Source: Xylophilus sp042867185 (GTDB lineage Bacteria; Pseudomonadota; Gammaproteobacteria; Burkholderiales; Burkholderiaceae_C). From it: a stretch of 64,000 bases of DNA. The notes beneath the pieces are model-generated. The model made no database searches. It had not been told where the DNA came from and worked only from the letters and a program-made list of their open reading frames with translations. Position 1 is the first letter of the stretch. Each line of letters begins with the position of its first letter. Positions 38,399-47,505 of the stretch are shown here, piece after piece. The stretch spans positions 124,001 through 188,000 of the forward strand of contig JBHZQV010000004.1 of the NCBI GenBank assembly GCA_042867185.1, in the 5' to 3' direction. The position numbers and the translations under genes are program-made.

Positions 38399-38450
38399 TT
38401 GCTATCGATTCGATAGCTGGAGGCCGGCGACTGCTGCCGGCTACCGCCAC
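38399..38450 (+). repeat. Dispersed palindromic repeat, copy 6
   Basis: GCTAT-N7-ATAGC followed by GGCCGGC-N7-GCCGGCT. It begins 4 bp after the anti-sigma stop and precedes a terminator. Confidence 0.85.
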
Positions 38451-38460
38451 GATCGGCATG

Positions 38461-38488
38461 AAAAAAGGAGCCCACAGGCTCCTTTTTC
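38461..38488. terminator. Bidirectional terminator
   Basis: AAAAAGGAGCC and GGCTCCTTTTT form a stem with A- and T-runs on the outside. It lies between the convergent anti-sigma and glycine-zipper genes. Confidence 0.88.
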
Positions 38489-38511
38489 GTTTCCGCGCCG
38501 ACGGTCGGCGC

Positions 38512-39246
38512 TCAGCGCCAACCCCGTCCATATCCGCGGCTGTAGCCCAGGTTGAGCGACATGCCGATCGGCGCCACGTAGGCGGGTGCATAGGCGGGCG
38601 CCGCGTAGTAGCTGGGGGCGTACACCACCGGCGGCGAGGCGATGACCGTCGTCGGCGCGCTGTAGTACGAGGGCACCACGACGCCGGGCTCGGTATAGGC
38701 CGGTGCCTGGGTGTAGGCCGGCTGCGGGGCGCTGTAGCCCGATCCGCCATTGCCGTCGTAGCCGTTGCTCTGGACGGCACCCACCTGCACCGGCACCCAC
38801 TGGCCCGGATCGCTGGCCATGCGGGTGTTGTAGCGGCGGCCGGCATATTCGTAGGCGACGTCGTAGCCGACGGTGCGGTTCTCGTACGAGGTCTGCGTCG
38901 AGCAGTTCTGCACGTTCTGCACTTGGGTGGCGCCGGGGCCTTCGATGTTGTTGCCGAGTACCGCGCCGCCCACCAGGCCCAGCGCCGTGGCCGCCGCCCG
39001 TCCACCCCCGTGGCCGATCGCGTTGCCCAGCACGCCGCCGGCCACCGCGCCCATCACCGCGCCCGCACCGGTGCGCGGCGCCTGGGTCACGACCTGCTGG
39101 GTGCCGCAGTACTGCTGCGGCACCGCCACCTGCTGGACCACCGGGGTGACCGAGAGAACCCGCCCCATCTCGCCCGAGTGTCCGTTCTGCGCAACGGCGC
39201 CGCCGGCGGCCAGCGCCAGGGTGGTGAAAGCCAAAACCGTTTTCAT
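38512..39246 (-). CDS. Glycine-zipper 2TM domain envelope protein
   Basis: The 244-residue protein has a signal peptide (to about residue 19, AVA-Q), then a glycine-zipper 2TM region (about 61-100; GAGAVMGAVAGGVLGNAIG and ALGLVGGAVLGNNI) like that of Rickettsia 17-kDa/SlyB-type proteins. The C-terminal half is rich in Tyr, Ala and Pro and ends in GYSRGYGRGWR. There is no lipobox cysteine at the predicted cleavage site, so it is probably not a lipoprotein. It could be a target of the neighbouring ECF sigma factor, since such genes often sit together (inference). Confidence 0.85.
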   Translation of the reverse strand: MKTVLAFTTLALAAGGAVAQNGHSGEMGRVLSVTPVVQQVAVPQQYCGTQQVVTQAPRTGAGAVMGAVAGGVLGNAIGHGGGRAAATALGLVGGAVLGNNIEGPGATQVQNVQNCSTQTSYENRTVGYDVAYEYAGRRYNTRMASDPGQWVPVQVGAVQSNGYDGNGGSGYSAPQPAYTQAPAYTEPGVVVPSYYSAPTTVIASPPVVYAPSYYAAPAYAPAYVAPIGMSLNLGYSRGYGRGWR

Positions 39247-39394
39247 AGTAAATCCTTCAACGAAGCGCGGCTGCGCTCCTTCGGAAATGAGAGTCTAGAG
39301 ACCTGCGCCGGGTTCCGTGCCGCCGGACCGGTGAAGCTCTGTAAATGTTCGTCGCCGACGCCCGGTTGACGCTGCGCAGGTAAAGCACCGTCGG

Positions 39395-39745
39395 TCAGCC
39401 GACCTGCGCCTGCCAGTCCTGCGCGTCGAAACCCACGGTGACGCGGCCGTCGGGCCATTCGACCACCGGCCGCTTGATGACGCTGGCATGCGACAGCATC
39501 AGGCTGCGCGCGCCGGCCTCGGTGCCTGCGGCGGCCTGGACAGCCGGGCTCAGGCCGCGCCAGGTGGTGCCGCGGCGGTTCAGCAGCAGGTCGTCGCCCA
39601 CGGCGGCCCGCCAGCGGTCGAGTGCCGCCTCGGGCACGCCGTCCTTCTTGAAATCGTGGAAGCGGTAGGCGACGCCGTGGTCGGCCAGCCAGGCACGCGC
39701 CTTTTTTACCGTGTCGCAGTTCGGGATGCCGTAGAGAAGGGTCAT
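39395..39745 (-). CDS. ArsC/Spx-family reductase
   Basis: The 116-residue thioredoxin-fold protein resembles YffB/ArsC-like proteins: MTLLYGIPNCDTVKKARAWL has one active-site Cys, followed by FHDFKKDG and IKRPVVEW with the conserved Arg. Its substrate is uncertain; an arsenate-resistance role is not implied because no other ars genes are nearby. It is divergent from folC. The preceding 148 bp (39247-39394) hold nothing recognisable. Confidence 0.88.
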   Translation of the reverse strand: MTLLYGIPNCDTVKKARAWLADHGVAYRFHDFKKDGVPEAALDRWRAAVGDDLLLNRRGTTWRGLSPAVQAAAGTEAGARSLMLSHASVIKRPVVEWPDGRVTVGFDAQDWQAQVG

Positions 39746-39818
39746 GGCCCCGATTGTCGCCAGGTCGGCTGCTACCCCGGTGTAAACCCGCGCCCGGGTG
39801 CGCGACAATCCCGCTCCC

Positions 39819-41150
39819 ATGCACACATTGTCCGACTGGCTCGCCCACTGCGAGCGCCTGCACCCCCTCGGGATCGAAATGGGGCTCGACCGCGTGCGCG
39901 AAGTGGCCCGTCGCCTGGATCTGCGTTTCGACTGCCCGGTCGTCACCGTCGCCGGGACCAACGGCAAGGGCTCCACCTGCGCGATGTTCGAGTCGATCGC
40001 GCTGCAGGCCGGCTGGAAGACGGGGCTCTATACCTCGCCCCATCTGGTGCATTTCGAAGAACGCTGCCGGGTGCGCGGCGAGATCGTGTCGGCCGAAGCG
40101 CTGCTGCCGCATTTCGTGGCGGTGGAGCAGGCGCGCACCCAGGGGGGGGCGGCACCGGCCGGATCGCAGGGAGAGGTTTCGCTCACCTACTTCGAATTCA
40201 CCACCCTGGTCATCCTGCGGCTGCTGTCGCAGGCGGGCCTCGACGTGGTGGTGCTGGAAGTGGGCCTGGGCGGCCGGCTCGACGCCACCAACATCGTCGA
40301 CACCGACTGCGCGATCATCACCAGCATCGACATCGACCACACCGGTTTTCTCGGCAACACCCGGGAGCTGATCGGCTTCGAGAAGGCCGGCATCCTGCGT
40401 CCCGGCCGGCCGGCGGTCGTCAGCGACCCGGCGCCGCCCGCCAGCGTGCTGCGCCATGCGGAGGCGATCGGGGCCGACGTCTGGCGCACCGGGACCGACT
40501 TCAACATCTCCGGCGACAAGCAGCAGTGGGGCTGGGCCGGCCGGGGCCGACGCTACAGCGGGCTGGCCTATCCGGCCCTGCGGGGCGCCAACCAGCTGGT
40601 CAATGCCGCCGGTGTGCTGGCGGCCTTCGAGGCGCTGCGCGACCGGCTGCCGGTCACCGCCCAGGCGGTGCGCACCGGCCTGGCGCTGGTCGAACTGCCC
40701 GGGCGCTTCCAGATCGTGCCGGGCCAGCCCACCCTGGTGCTGGACGTGGCGCACAACCCGCATTCGGTCGCGGCCCTGACCGAGAACCTCGATGCGATGG
40801 GCTTCTTCCCGACGACGCACGCGGTCTTCGGTGCCATGGCCGACAAGGACCTGGGACCGATGCTGGCCCGCATTTCTCCCCTGGTCGATCGCTGGTATTT
40901 CACCGACCTGCCGATCCCCCGCGCCGAGACGGCCAGCCATCTGTGCGGCAAGTGGAATGCCCTGCAGATGGTGGCCGGCGGGCGCCGCAACGTCCCGGCC
41001 CAGGCCTTCCCCAACCCCCAGGCCGCGCTGGACGCAGCGGTGGCCGCCGCAGACCCGGCTGATAGAATCGTGGTCTTTGGCTCGTTCCATACCGTGGGTG
41101 GCGTGCTGCAGGACGGCGTTCCGCGCCTGCAGGCCAAACACCTCGGTTAG
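39819..41150 (+). CDS. folC: Dihydrofolate synthase / folylpolyglutamate synthase
   Basis: FolC adds glutamates to dihydropteroate and folates. The 443-residue Mur-ligase-like protein has VTVAGTNGKGSTCAMFES (P-loop), YTSPHLVHFEERCRV, VGLGGRLDATN and VLDVAHNPHS. The ATG at 39819 (MHTLSDW) is the natural start; a GTG at 39798 would add seven residues. It leads the conserved order folC-SPOR-cvpA-purF. Confidence 0.95.
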   Translation: MHTLSDWLAHCERLHPLGIEMGLDRVREVARRLDLRFDCPVVTVAGTNGKGSTCAMFESIALQAGWKTGLYTSPHLVHFEERCRVRGEIVSAEALLPHFVAVEQARTQGGAAPAGSQGEVSLTYFEFTTLVILRLLSQAGLDVVVLEVGLGGRLDATNIVDTDCAIITSIDIDHTGFLGNTRELIGFEKAGILRPGRPAVVSDPAPPASVLRHAEAIGADVWRTGTDFNISGDKQQWGWAGRGRRYSGLAYPALRGANQLVNAAGVLAAFEALRDRLPVTAQAVRTGLALVELPGRFQIVPGQPTLVLDVAHNPHSVAALTENLDAMGFFPTTHAVFGAMADKDLGPMLARISPLVDRWYFTDLPIPRAETASHLCGKWNALQMVAGGRRNVPAQAFPNPQAALDAAVAAADPADRIVVFGSFHTVGGVLQDGVPRLQAKHLG

Positions 41151-41164
41151 CTCTTTCGCACTTC

Positions 41165-42061
41165 ATGGCTTTTTTCAAGTTCCGCTGGCCGGGCCGCAAA
41201 GCGCAGGACGACACCAAATCGCCGCGGTCGCGCCGCATGCCCCAGGCCGAGAGTGCGGCGGTGCTGCGACGACGTGCCCGCCACCGCCTGATCGGTGCCA
41301 CGGTCCTGGTCGCGCTGGGCGTGATCGGATTCCCGATGCTGTTCGACACGCAGCCCCGCCCGATCCCGGTCGACATCCCGATCTCCATCCCCGACCGCAA
41401 CAAGACACCGGCGTTGGTGCTGCCCGAGAACCGCGCTGCGGCCGAGTCAGAGGCCGCCAAGAAGCTGCCGGCTCCCGCATCGTCGGCCGGGCTGGACGAG
41501 GGCGAGGAAATCGTCCCGTCGGCACCGGTGAATGCGCCGGCCGCCAAGCCGCCTGCGGTCAAGCCTGCCGACACCCCGGCGGCCGAGGCACGCCGGGAGA
41601 AGGAACCGGCCGCACCGAAGGTGGAAACCCCGCATGTGGCGGCTGCCCCCAAGCGCGAAGTCAAACCCGAGACCAAGCCCGAACCGAAGCCCGAGACGCG
41701 CCCGGCCCCTGCTGCCGTGGCCCGTGTCGACGAGGCGGCCCGCGCCCGTGCGCTGCTGGAAGGCCGCACCGTGCCGCCGGCCGCCGTCGTGGCGGACAAC
41801 AGTCCCGCTGCCGCGTCGTCCGATGCCGCCGCTGCCCGTTTCGTCGTGCAGGTCGGCGCCTTCGGCGACACCGCCAAGGCCCAGGAGGCGCGCGCCAAGC
41901 TGGCCCGCAGCGGTCTCAAGACCTATGTGCAGTCGGTGGATACCAAGGACGGCAAGCGCCATCGGGTGCGGGTCGGGCCTTTCGCCAGCCGTGCCGAGGC
42001 CGACCAGGCGGCGGCACGCATCCGCGGGCTCGATCTGCCCGCGAGCATCCTCGCGCTGTGA
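41165..42061 (+). CDS. SPOR domain protein (DedD-like)
   Basis: The 298-residue protein has a cytoplasmic N-terminus, one membrane helix (about 43-60), a long Pro/Ala/Lys-rich periplasmic linker, and a C-terminal SPOR domain (about 225-298, FVVQVGAFGD and RHRVRVGPFAS) that binds denuded peptidoglycan at the division site. It takes the place of dedD in the folC-dedD-cvpA-purF order known from E. coli. It begins 14 bp after folC. Confidence 0.92.
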   Translation: MAFFKFRWPGRKAQDDTKSPRSRRMPQAESAAVLRRRARHRLIGATVLVALGVIGFPMLFDTQPRPIPVDIPISIPDRNKTPALVLPENRAAAESEAAKKLPAPASSAGLDEGEEIVPSAPVNAPAAKPPAVKPADTPAAEARREKEPAAPKVETPHVAAAPKREVKPETKPEPKPETRPAPAAVARVDEAARARALLEGRTVPPAAVVADNSPAAASSDAAAARFVVQVGAFGDTAKAQEARAKLARSGLKTYVQSVDTKDGKRHRVRVGPFASRAEADQAAARIRGLDLPASILAL

Positions 42062-42073
42062 GTTCGCCGCACG

Positions 42074-42562
42074 ATGGCTGCGGTCGACTGGATTTTCGCG
42101 GCGGTCCTGCTCGCGTCGCTCCTGCTGGGGCTCTGGCGGGGGCTGGTGTTCGAAGTGCTGTCGCTGCTGGGCTGGCTGGTGGCGTTCTTCTGTGCCCAGT
42201 GGTGGGCCCCGGCCGTGGCCGACTGGTTGCCCTTCGGCGATGCGGGCGATTCGGCCCGGTACGCGGCGGGGTTCGTGATCGTGTTCATCGGCGCGGCTTT
42301 TGCGTGCGGCCTGGTGGCCTCGCTGATGCGCAAGCTGGTCTCCACCGTGGGGCTCGGCCCGGTCGACCGCAGCCTGGGCGCGGTGTTCGGTGTGGTGCGG
42401 GCCGGCGTGCTGCTGCTGGCCGCGACGGTGGTGATCGAGATGACCGGTCTCAAGGACATGCCCTGGTGGCAGGCGTCGCAAAGCGCGCCGCTGCTGCGCA
42501 CCGGGTTGGCAGCGCTGACGCCGGTGCTGCCTGACGCGTTGGTTCGTTTTCTCCCTCAGTAA
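42074..42562 (+). CDS. cvpA: CvpA family membrane protein
   Basis: The 162-residue protein has four hydrophobic helices and the CvpA-like VDWIFAAVLLASLLLGLWRG start. In E. coli, cvpA lies upstream of purF and is needed for colicin V production; its true role is unclear, with envelope stress tolerance reported. It begins 12 bp after the SPOR gene and ends 13 bp before purF. Confidence 0.92.
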   Translation: MAAVDWIFAAVLLASLLLGLWRGLVFEVLSLLGWLVAFFCAQWWAPAVADWLPFGDAGDSARYAAGFVIVFIGAAFACGLVASLMRKLVSTVGLGPVDRSLGAVFGVVRAGVLLLAATVVIEMTGLKDMPWWQASQSAPLLRTGLAALTPVLPDALVRFLPQ

Positions 42563-42575
42563 GGTTGGTGCTCCC

Positions 42576-44087
42576 ATGTGTGGAATCGTTGGCGTTGTCA
42601 GCAAGACGCCCGTCAATCAGCTCATCTACGACGCGCTGCTGCTGCTGCAGCACCGTGGCCAGGATGCCGCCGGCATCGTGACCCAGCTGGAACGCAAGTT
42701 CTTCATGCACAAGGCCAAGGGCATGGTGCGCGACGTTTTCCGCACCCGCAACATGCGCAGCCTGCCCGGCAACATCGGCCTGGGCCAGGTGCGCTATCCG
42801 ACCGCCGGCAACGCCTACAGCGAGGAAGAGGCCCAGCCTTTCTACGTCAATGCCCCTTTCGGCATCGTGCTGGTGCACAACGGCAACCTGACCAACGCGG
42901 CCGAGCTGCGCAGCGAGCTGTTTCTGACCGACCACCGCCACACCAACACCGACAGCGATTCGGAAGTGCTGCTCAACGTCTTCGCCCACGAGCTGGAGCG
43001 CTCGACCCGTGGCGTGCCGCTGCAGGCCGAGGAGGTCTTCGCCGCGGTGCGCAACGTGCACCTGCGGGTCAAGGGCTCTTACGCGGTGGTCGCGCTGATC
43101 GCCGGACACGGTCTGCTGGCGTTCCGCGATCCGTTCGGTATCCGGCCGCTGTGCATCGGCCGCAGCCCCGACGGCACGGTGATGGTCGCCAGCGAATCGG
43201 TCGCGCTCGAAGGCTCCGGCTACGTGTTCGAGCGCAACGTGGCGCCAGGCGAGGCGGTCTTCGTCGACACCGACGGCAAGCTGCATGCGCAGCAGTGCGC
43301 GGCCCGGTCGTCGCTCTATCCGTGCATCTTCGAGTTCGTGTACCTGGCACGGCCCGATTCGGTGCTGGACGACATCTCGGTCTACCAGGCGCGCCTGAAC
43401 CTGGGCGAGGCGCTGGCCAAGCGGGTCGTCTCGACCGTGCCGCCGAGCGAGATCGACGTGGTGATCCCGATCCCCGAATCCAGCCGGCCCAGCGCCACCC
43501 AGCTCGCGCACCTGCTCGGCATTCCGTACCGCGAAGGCTTCGTCAAGAACCGCTATGTGGGCCGTACCTTCATCATGCCGGGCCAGGGGGTGCGCAAGAA
43601 ATCGGTGCGCCAGAAGCTCAACGTGATCGGCAGCGAGTTCAAGGGCCGCAACGTCCTGCTGGTGGACGATTCGATCGTCCGCGGCACCACCAGCCGCGAG
43701 ATCGTGCAGATGGCCCGCGACGCGGGTGCCAACAAGGTCTACCTCGCCAGCGCCGCGCCGCCGGTGCGCTACCCCAACGTCTACGGCATCGACATGCCGA
43801 CCAGCGCCGAGCTGGTCGCGGCGGGCCGCACCGTCGAGGAAGTGCGCCAGTTGATCGGCTGCGACGCCTTGATCTACCAGGATGTCGAGGGCATGAAAAA
43901 GGCGATCGGCTCGCTCAACCCCAAGCTCAGCGGCTTCGATGCGTCGTGCTTCGATGGCATCTACGTCACCGGCGACATCAACCCCGACGACATCTCCCGC
44001 ATCAACGAGGCGCGCGTCGGCCAGGAAGAGCCCTTCGCCGACGAGGACACCTCCCGCCTGGCCCTGCCCAACGCCCAACTTGCCTGA
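42576..44087 (+). CDS. purF: Amidophosphoribosyltransferase
   Basis: PurF makes phosphoribosylamine from PRPP and glutamine, the first step of purine synthesis. The 503-residue protein has the Ntn glutaminase start MCGIVGVVS with Cys1 after Met removal, LVHNGNLTN, and a PRPP-binding loop VLLVDDSIVRGTTSREI near 360. Length matches the enzyme in proteobacteria. It follows cvpA by 13 bp and is followed by gltX after 20 bp. Confidence 0.97.
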   Translation: MCGIVGVVSKTPVNQLIYDALLLLQHRGQDAAGIVTQLERKFFMHKAKGMVRDVFRTRNMRSLPGNIGLGQVRYPTAGNAYSEEEAQPFYVNAPFGIVLVHNGNLTNAAELRSELFLTDHRHTNTDSDSEVLLNVFAHELERSTRGVPLQAEEVFAAVRNVHLRVKGSYAVVALIAGHGLLAFRDPFGIRPLCIGRSPDGTVMVASESVALEGSGYVFERNVAPGEAVFVDTDGKLHAQQCAARSSLYPCIFEFVYLARPDSVLDDISVYQARLNLGEALAKRVVSTVPPSEIDVVIPIPESSRPSATQLAHLLGIPYREGFVKNRYVGRTFIMPGQGVRKKSVRQKLNVIGSEFKGRNVLLVDDSIVRGTTSREIVQMARDAGANKVYLASAAPPVRYPNVYGIDMPTSAELVAAGRTVEEVRQLIGCDALIYQDVEGMKKAIGSLNPKLSGFDASCFDGIYVTGDINPDDISRINEARVGQEEPFADEDTSRLALPNAQLA

Positions 44088-44107
44088 CGCCGGCACTTCG
44101 TTCCACG

Positions 44108-45496
44108 ATGACCCCACGCACCCGTACCCGCTTCGCCCCGTCGCCCACCGGCTTCATCCACCTGGGCAACATCCGCTCGGCCTTGTATCCGTGGGCCTTC
44201 GCCCGCTCGACCGGCGGCGATTTCATCCTGCGCATCGAGGACACCGACGTGGAACGTTCCACCCAGGCGTCGGTCGACGTGATCCTGGAAGGCATGGCCT
44301 GGCTGGGCCTGGACCACGACGAAGGCCCGTTCTACCAAATGGAGCGCATGGAGCGGTACAAGGCGGTGCTGACCGAACTGCAGGCCGCGGGCCATGTCTA
44401 CCCCTGCTACACCTCGGTGGCCGAGCTCGACGCGTTGCGTGAAAAGCAGATGGCCGCCAAGGAAAAGCCGCGCTACGACGGCACCTGGCGGCCCGCCCCC
44501 GGCAAGACCTTGCCGGCCGTTCCCGAAGGCGTGCAGCCGGTGCTGCGCTTCAAGAACCCGCAGGAAGGCGTCGTGGCCTGGGACGACAAGGTCAAGGGCC
44601 GGATCGAGATTTCGAACCTGGAACTGGACGACCTGGTGATCGCCCGGCCCGACGGCACGCCCACCTATAACTTCTGCGTGGTGGTCGACGACATCGACAT
44701 GGCGATCACCCACGTGATCCGCGGCGACGACCATGTCAACAACACCCCGCGCCAGATCAACATCTTCGAAGCCCTCGGCAAGACGCCGCCGGTGTACGCC
44801 CACCTGCCGACCGTCTTGAACGAGCTGGGCGAGAAGATGAGCAAGCGCAGCGGTGCCAAGGCGGTCACGCAGTACCGCGACGAAGGCTACCTGCCGAACG
44901 CGATGGTCAATTACCTCGCCCGCCTGGGCTGGAGCCATGGCGACGACGAGATCTTCAGCCGTGCCCAGTTCCTGGCGTGGTTCGACCTGGACCACCTGGG
45001 CCGCAGCGCCGCCCAGTTCGACGAGGCCAAGCTGCGCTGGGTGAATGCCCAGCACATGAAGGCGATGGCCGACGAAGAACTCGCGCCCCTGGTCGCCGAG
45101 CAGCTCCGCCGCCTGGGCGTCGAGGCGGACGATCGGCTGCCGCGCATCTGCGGCTTGCTGAAAGACCGCTGCGATACGACGGTCGCCCTGGCCGAATGGG
45201 CCGCGCGTTTCTACAAGGAAATGCCGGCATCGGACGAAGAGCGTGCCCAGCACCTGACCGCCGCTGCGTTGCCCGCCGTCGACACGCTGGCCGACAAGCT
45301 CGCCAGCTGCGAGTGGACCAAGCCGGCGATTGCCGCCGCGATCAAGGAGACGCTGGCAGCCCACGGCCTGAAGATGCCCCAGTTGGCCATGCCGGTGCGG
45401 GTGCTGGCGATGGGAACGGCGCACACGCCGTCGGTTGATGCCGTTCTCGAATTGCTCGATCGGCAAATTTTGTTGGAGCGTTTGCGAAAGCGCTGA
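44108..45496 (+). CDS. gltX: Glutamyl-tRNA synthetase
   Basis: GltX charges tRNA-Glu. The 462-residue class I synthetase has the HIGH-type APSPTGFIHLGN and the KMSKS-type EKMSKRSGA. The C-terminal anticodon-binding region is complete. It is located 20 bp after purF and directly upstream of tRNA-Ala, tRNA-Glu and tRNA-Asp. A tRNA promoter overlaps its last codons. Confidence 0.97.
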   Translation: MTPRTRTRFAPSPTGFIHLGNIRSALYPWAFARSTGGDFILRIEDTDVERSTQASVDVILEGMAWLGLDHDEGPFYQMERMERYKAVLTELQAAGHVYPCYTSVAELDALREKQMAAKEKPRYDGTWRPAPGKTLPAVPEGVQPVLRFKNPQEGVVAWDDKVKGRIEISNLELDDLVIARPDGTPTYNFCVVVDDIDMAITHVIRGDDHVNNTPRQINIFEALGKTPPVYAHLPTVLNELGEKMSKRSGAKAVTQYRDEGYLPNAMVNYLARLGWSHGDDEIFSRAQFLAWFDLDHLGRSAAQFDEAKLRWVNAQHMKAMADEELAPLVAEQLRRLGVEADDRLPRICGLLKDRCDTTVALAEWAARFYKEMPASDEERAQHLTAAALPAVDTLADKLASCEWTKPAIAAAIKETLAAHGLKMPQLAMPVRVLAMGTAHTPSVDAVLELLDRQILLERLRKR

Positions 45497-45511
45497 AAAG
45501 CTGTATATAAT
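45482..45511 (+). promoter_or_regulatory. Putative sigma-70 promoter for the tRNA cluster
   Basis: TTGCGA (45482-45487) and a consensus TATAAT (45506-45511) are 18 bp apart. The -35 lies within the last codons of gltX, and tRNA-Ala starts 60 bp downstream. Confidence 0.6.
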
Positions 45512-45571
45512 TCGAGGCTCAGAAGTTGACAACAAGCAATGCGCCAAACGCAAAGCGGGTTGAAGGCAGAT

Positions 45572-45647
<76 letters not shown>

Positions 45648-45674
45648 TTTTCTGTTCGGAAGTTCCAAGGTTTT

Positions 45675-45750
45675 GACCCTATCGTCTAGAGGCCTAGGAC
45701 ATCACCCTTTCACGGTGAGTACCGGGGTTCGAATCCCCGTAGGGTCGCCA
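45675..45750 (+). tRNA. tRNA-Glu (TTC)
   Basis: A 76-nt cloverleaf with acceptor GACCCTA/TAGGGTC, discriminator G and encoded CCA. The loop CTTTCAC gives anticodon TTC. It lies 27 bp after tRNA-Ala. Confidence 0.96.
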
Positions 45751-45804
45751 AGTTTGTAGCGCTTGGTTCCTGCAGTTCGCTGCAGGCGCAAAAGCTGCCT
45801 ACCA

Positions 45805-45881
45805 GGAGTGGTAGTTCAGTTGGTTAGAATACCGGCCTGTCACGCCGGGGGTCGCGGGTTCGAGTCCCGTCCACTCCGCCA
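45805..45881 (+). tRNA. tRNA-Asp (GTC)
   Basis: A 77-nt cloverleaf with acceptor GGAGTGG, discriminator G and encoded CCA. The loop CTGTCAC gives anticodon GTC. Confidence 0.96.
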
Positions 45882-45900
45882 AATTTCCGCAAGGAAATCA

Positions 45901-45934
45901 AAGGGTCGCACCAGCAATGGTGCGACCCTTTTCG
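45901..45934 (+). terminator. Terminator of the tRNA cluster
   Basis: A perfect 13-bp stem (AAGGGTCGCACCA/TGGTGCGACCCTT, loop GCAA) is followed by TTTTCG, 20 bp after tRNA-Asp. Confidence 0.9.
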
Positions 45935-46063
45935 CTTTCGGGCTCGGTTTTCAGGTTCTGCGTCATTTTTTGTACCCGGGTACGCAAATTGCGAGATATG
46001 CACGATCGGGCGCGGGCTCTTCCGCCCCGAGCCTGCCTGTGGTGCAAGAACGCGAAAGCAGCC

Positions 46064-46399
46064 ATGACGTACAACGAGAGACTGGCGATAGCGACCCATC
46101 TGCATGTCCTCATCCGCCGTATCACCGGGCGTGTCACCGATGTGGAATGGATGGCAGTGAACGACGACTACGCCCTCCACATCAAAAACTATTCGGCGCT
46201 GAAGGCCGCCGAAACCGCCCGGCCCGATCTGGTCGCGTGGGCCGACAAGCTTTTCATCGAAGACAAGGCTGCGGCGATCGCTCCGAAGGCCCCGGGCGCT
46301 GGCCCGCTCGGCGAAGGCGCTGGTCTTCCTGGCGAAGCGCCGACCCTGCGCAGCCGTGCCGAGAAGAGCCAGAAATACGTCGGGGGATTGAGGATGTAA
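46064..46399 (+). CDS. Conserved hypothetical protein
   Basis: I do not recognise a named family. The 111-residue product begins MTYNERLAIATHLHVLIRR and has a helical, well-formed first 60 residues (VTDVEWMAVNDDYALHI, LVAWADKLF). A Gly/Ala/Pro linker and a basic tail ending KYVGGLRM follow. No signal peptide or membrane segment is seen. The ribosome site is weak; the frame is open upstream to 45998 (ATG), but the homology-like part starts at 46064. Confidence 0.65.
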   Translation: MTYNERLAIATHLHVLIRRITGRVTDVEWMAVNDDYALHIKNYSALKAAETARPDLVAWADKLFIEDKAAAIAPKAPGAGPLGEGAGLPGEAPTLRSRAEKSQKYVGGLRM

Positions 46400-46417
46400 G
46401 CGCCCGCGGGCATGGCG

Positions 46418-47389
46418 TCACGGTTGCGGCAGGGGTGGAGGCTCTCCGGGCGGATCCAGCGGCGGCGCGCGATACACCAGGACCTTCAGCGAGCGCTCCT
46501 CGGACACGTCGGCAAACACCGGCGGATTGGCCAGCCGCTCCACGAAGGCCAGCTCCGGCGCCAGAGCCTGCATCAGATCCTGGAGGAATGCCGTTCCCAG
46601 CTCCGGCGCGTTGAGGCACAGCAGTGCATGTCCGTCGGGCTCCAGCAGGTCGGGCAGGCGCCTGATCAGGCGGGCATAGTCTTTCGTGGCGACAAAACTT
46701 CCCTTCTGGTAGCTGGGCGGGTCGACGATCACCAGGCCGTAGGGGCCGCCGCGGGTGATCTTGCCCCACGAGCTGAACAGGTCGTGCGGCAGGAAGCTGG
46801 CGTGGGCCATCACCCCGTTGGCGCGGTGGTTCTGCTGGCCGATGCCGAGCACGCCCTGGCCCATGTCCAGGTTGGTCACATGCCGTGCACCGGCCTGCAA
46901 GGCCACGACCGAGAAGGCGCAGGTATAGGCGAACAGGTTCAGCACCCGCACCCGCGACCGCGGATCGCCCCGGGCCGCGACATATTCGCGCACCCAGCGC
47001 CGGCCTGCGGCCATGTCGAGGAACAGCCCGTGGTTCTGGCCCTTGCCGACGTGGACGCGGTAGCGTGCACCGTCTTCGGTGACCCAGTGCGGGTCGGGCA
47101 CCGCGCCGGCCATGGTCCGGGTGCCGCTGCGGCTTTCATGGCGGCACTGGAACACCCAGTTCAACACCTGGCCGGGTGCCAGTTGCTGCCAACGCTGTTC
47201 CAGTGCGGCACCCACGGCCGCCAATGCGTCGTCGCCGACAGGCTGGAAACTGGTCAGCACCCACACCGGCGGAAAGAAGTCGAGCGAGAGATGCGTGCAG
47301 CCGGGGTAGCGGCCGCCACGGCCGTGGAAGATGCGCTCCGCGTCGGTGGGCAGGGGCATCGTGGCGATGGCGTCGAACAGGGCTTGCAT
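46418..47389 (-). CDS. Class I SAM-dependent methyltransferase (RlmI-like)
   Basis: The 323-residue protein has a Rossmann methyltransferase domain with VRVLNLFAYTCAFSVVALQAGA (motif I) and LVIVDPPSYQKGSF (motif IV), as in COG1092-type RNA methyltransferases. A PUA domain is not evident. It probably methylates RNA, though protein substrates cannot be excluded. I start it at 47389 (MQALFDAIATMPLPTD). It is divergent from the DUF2946 gene. Confidence 0.85.
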   Translation of the reverse strand: MQALFDAIATMPLPTDAERIFHGRGGRYPGCTHLSLDFFPPVWVLTSFQPVGDDALAAVGAALEQRWQQLAPGQVLNWVFQCRHESRSGTRTMAGAVPDPHWVTEDGARYRVHVGKGQNHGLFLDMAAGRRWVREYVAARGDPRSRVRVLNLFAYTCAFSVVALQAGARHVTNLDMGQGVLGIGQQNHRANGVMAHASFLPHDLFSSWGKITRGGPYGLVIVDPPSYQKGSFVATKDYARLIRRLPDLLEPDGHALLCLNAPELGTAFLQDLMQALAPELAFVERLANPPVFADVSEERSLKVLVYRAPPLDPPGEPPPLPQP

Positions 47390-47505
47390 GGCAATCGGGA
47401 ATCGGAAACGGGCGGGCCGCGATTGTGTCGTACCGGTCGCGGGTTGGACATTTCGCCCCGCAATCAACTGCCACCGGCAGACCGCGACCGCGATAATGCA
47501 ACGCC

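Noticed and set aside
39395..39745. Arsenate resistance operon
   Set aside because: Only a single ArsC/Spx-like gene is present; no ArsR, ArsB or Acr3 lies nearby, and the YffB-like subgroup is not tied to arsenic.
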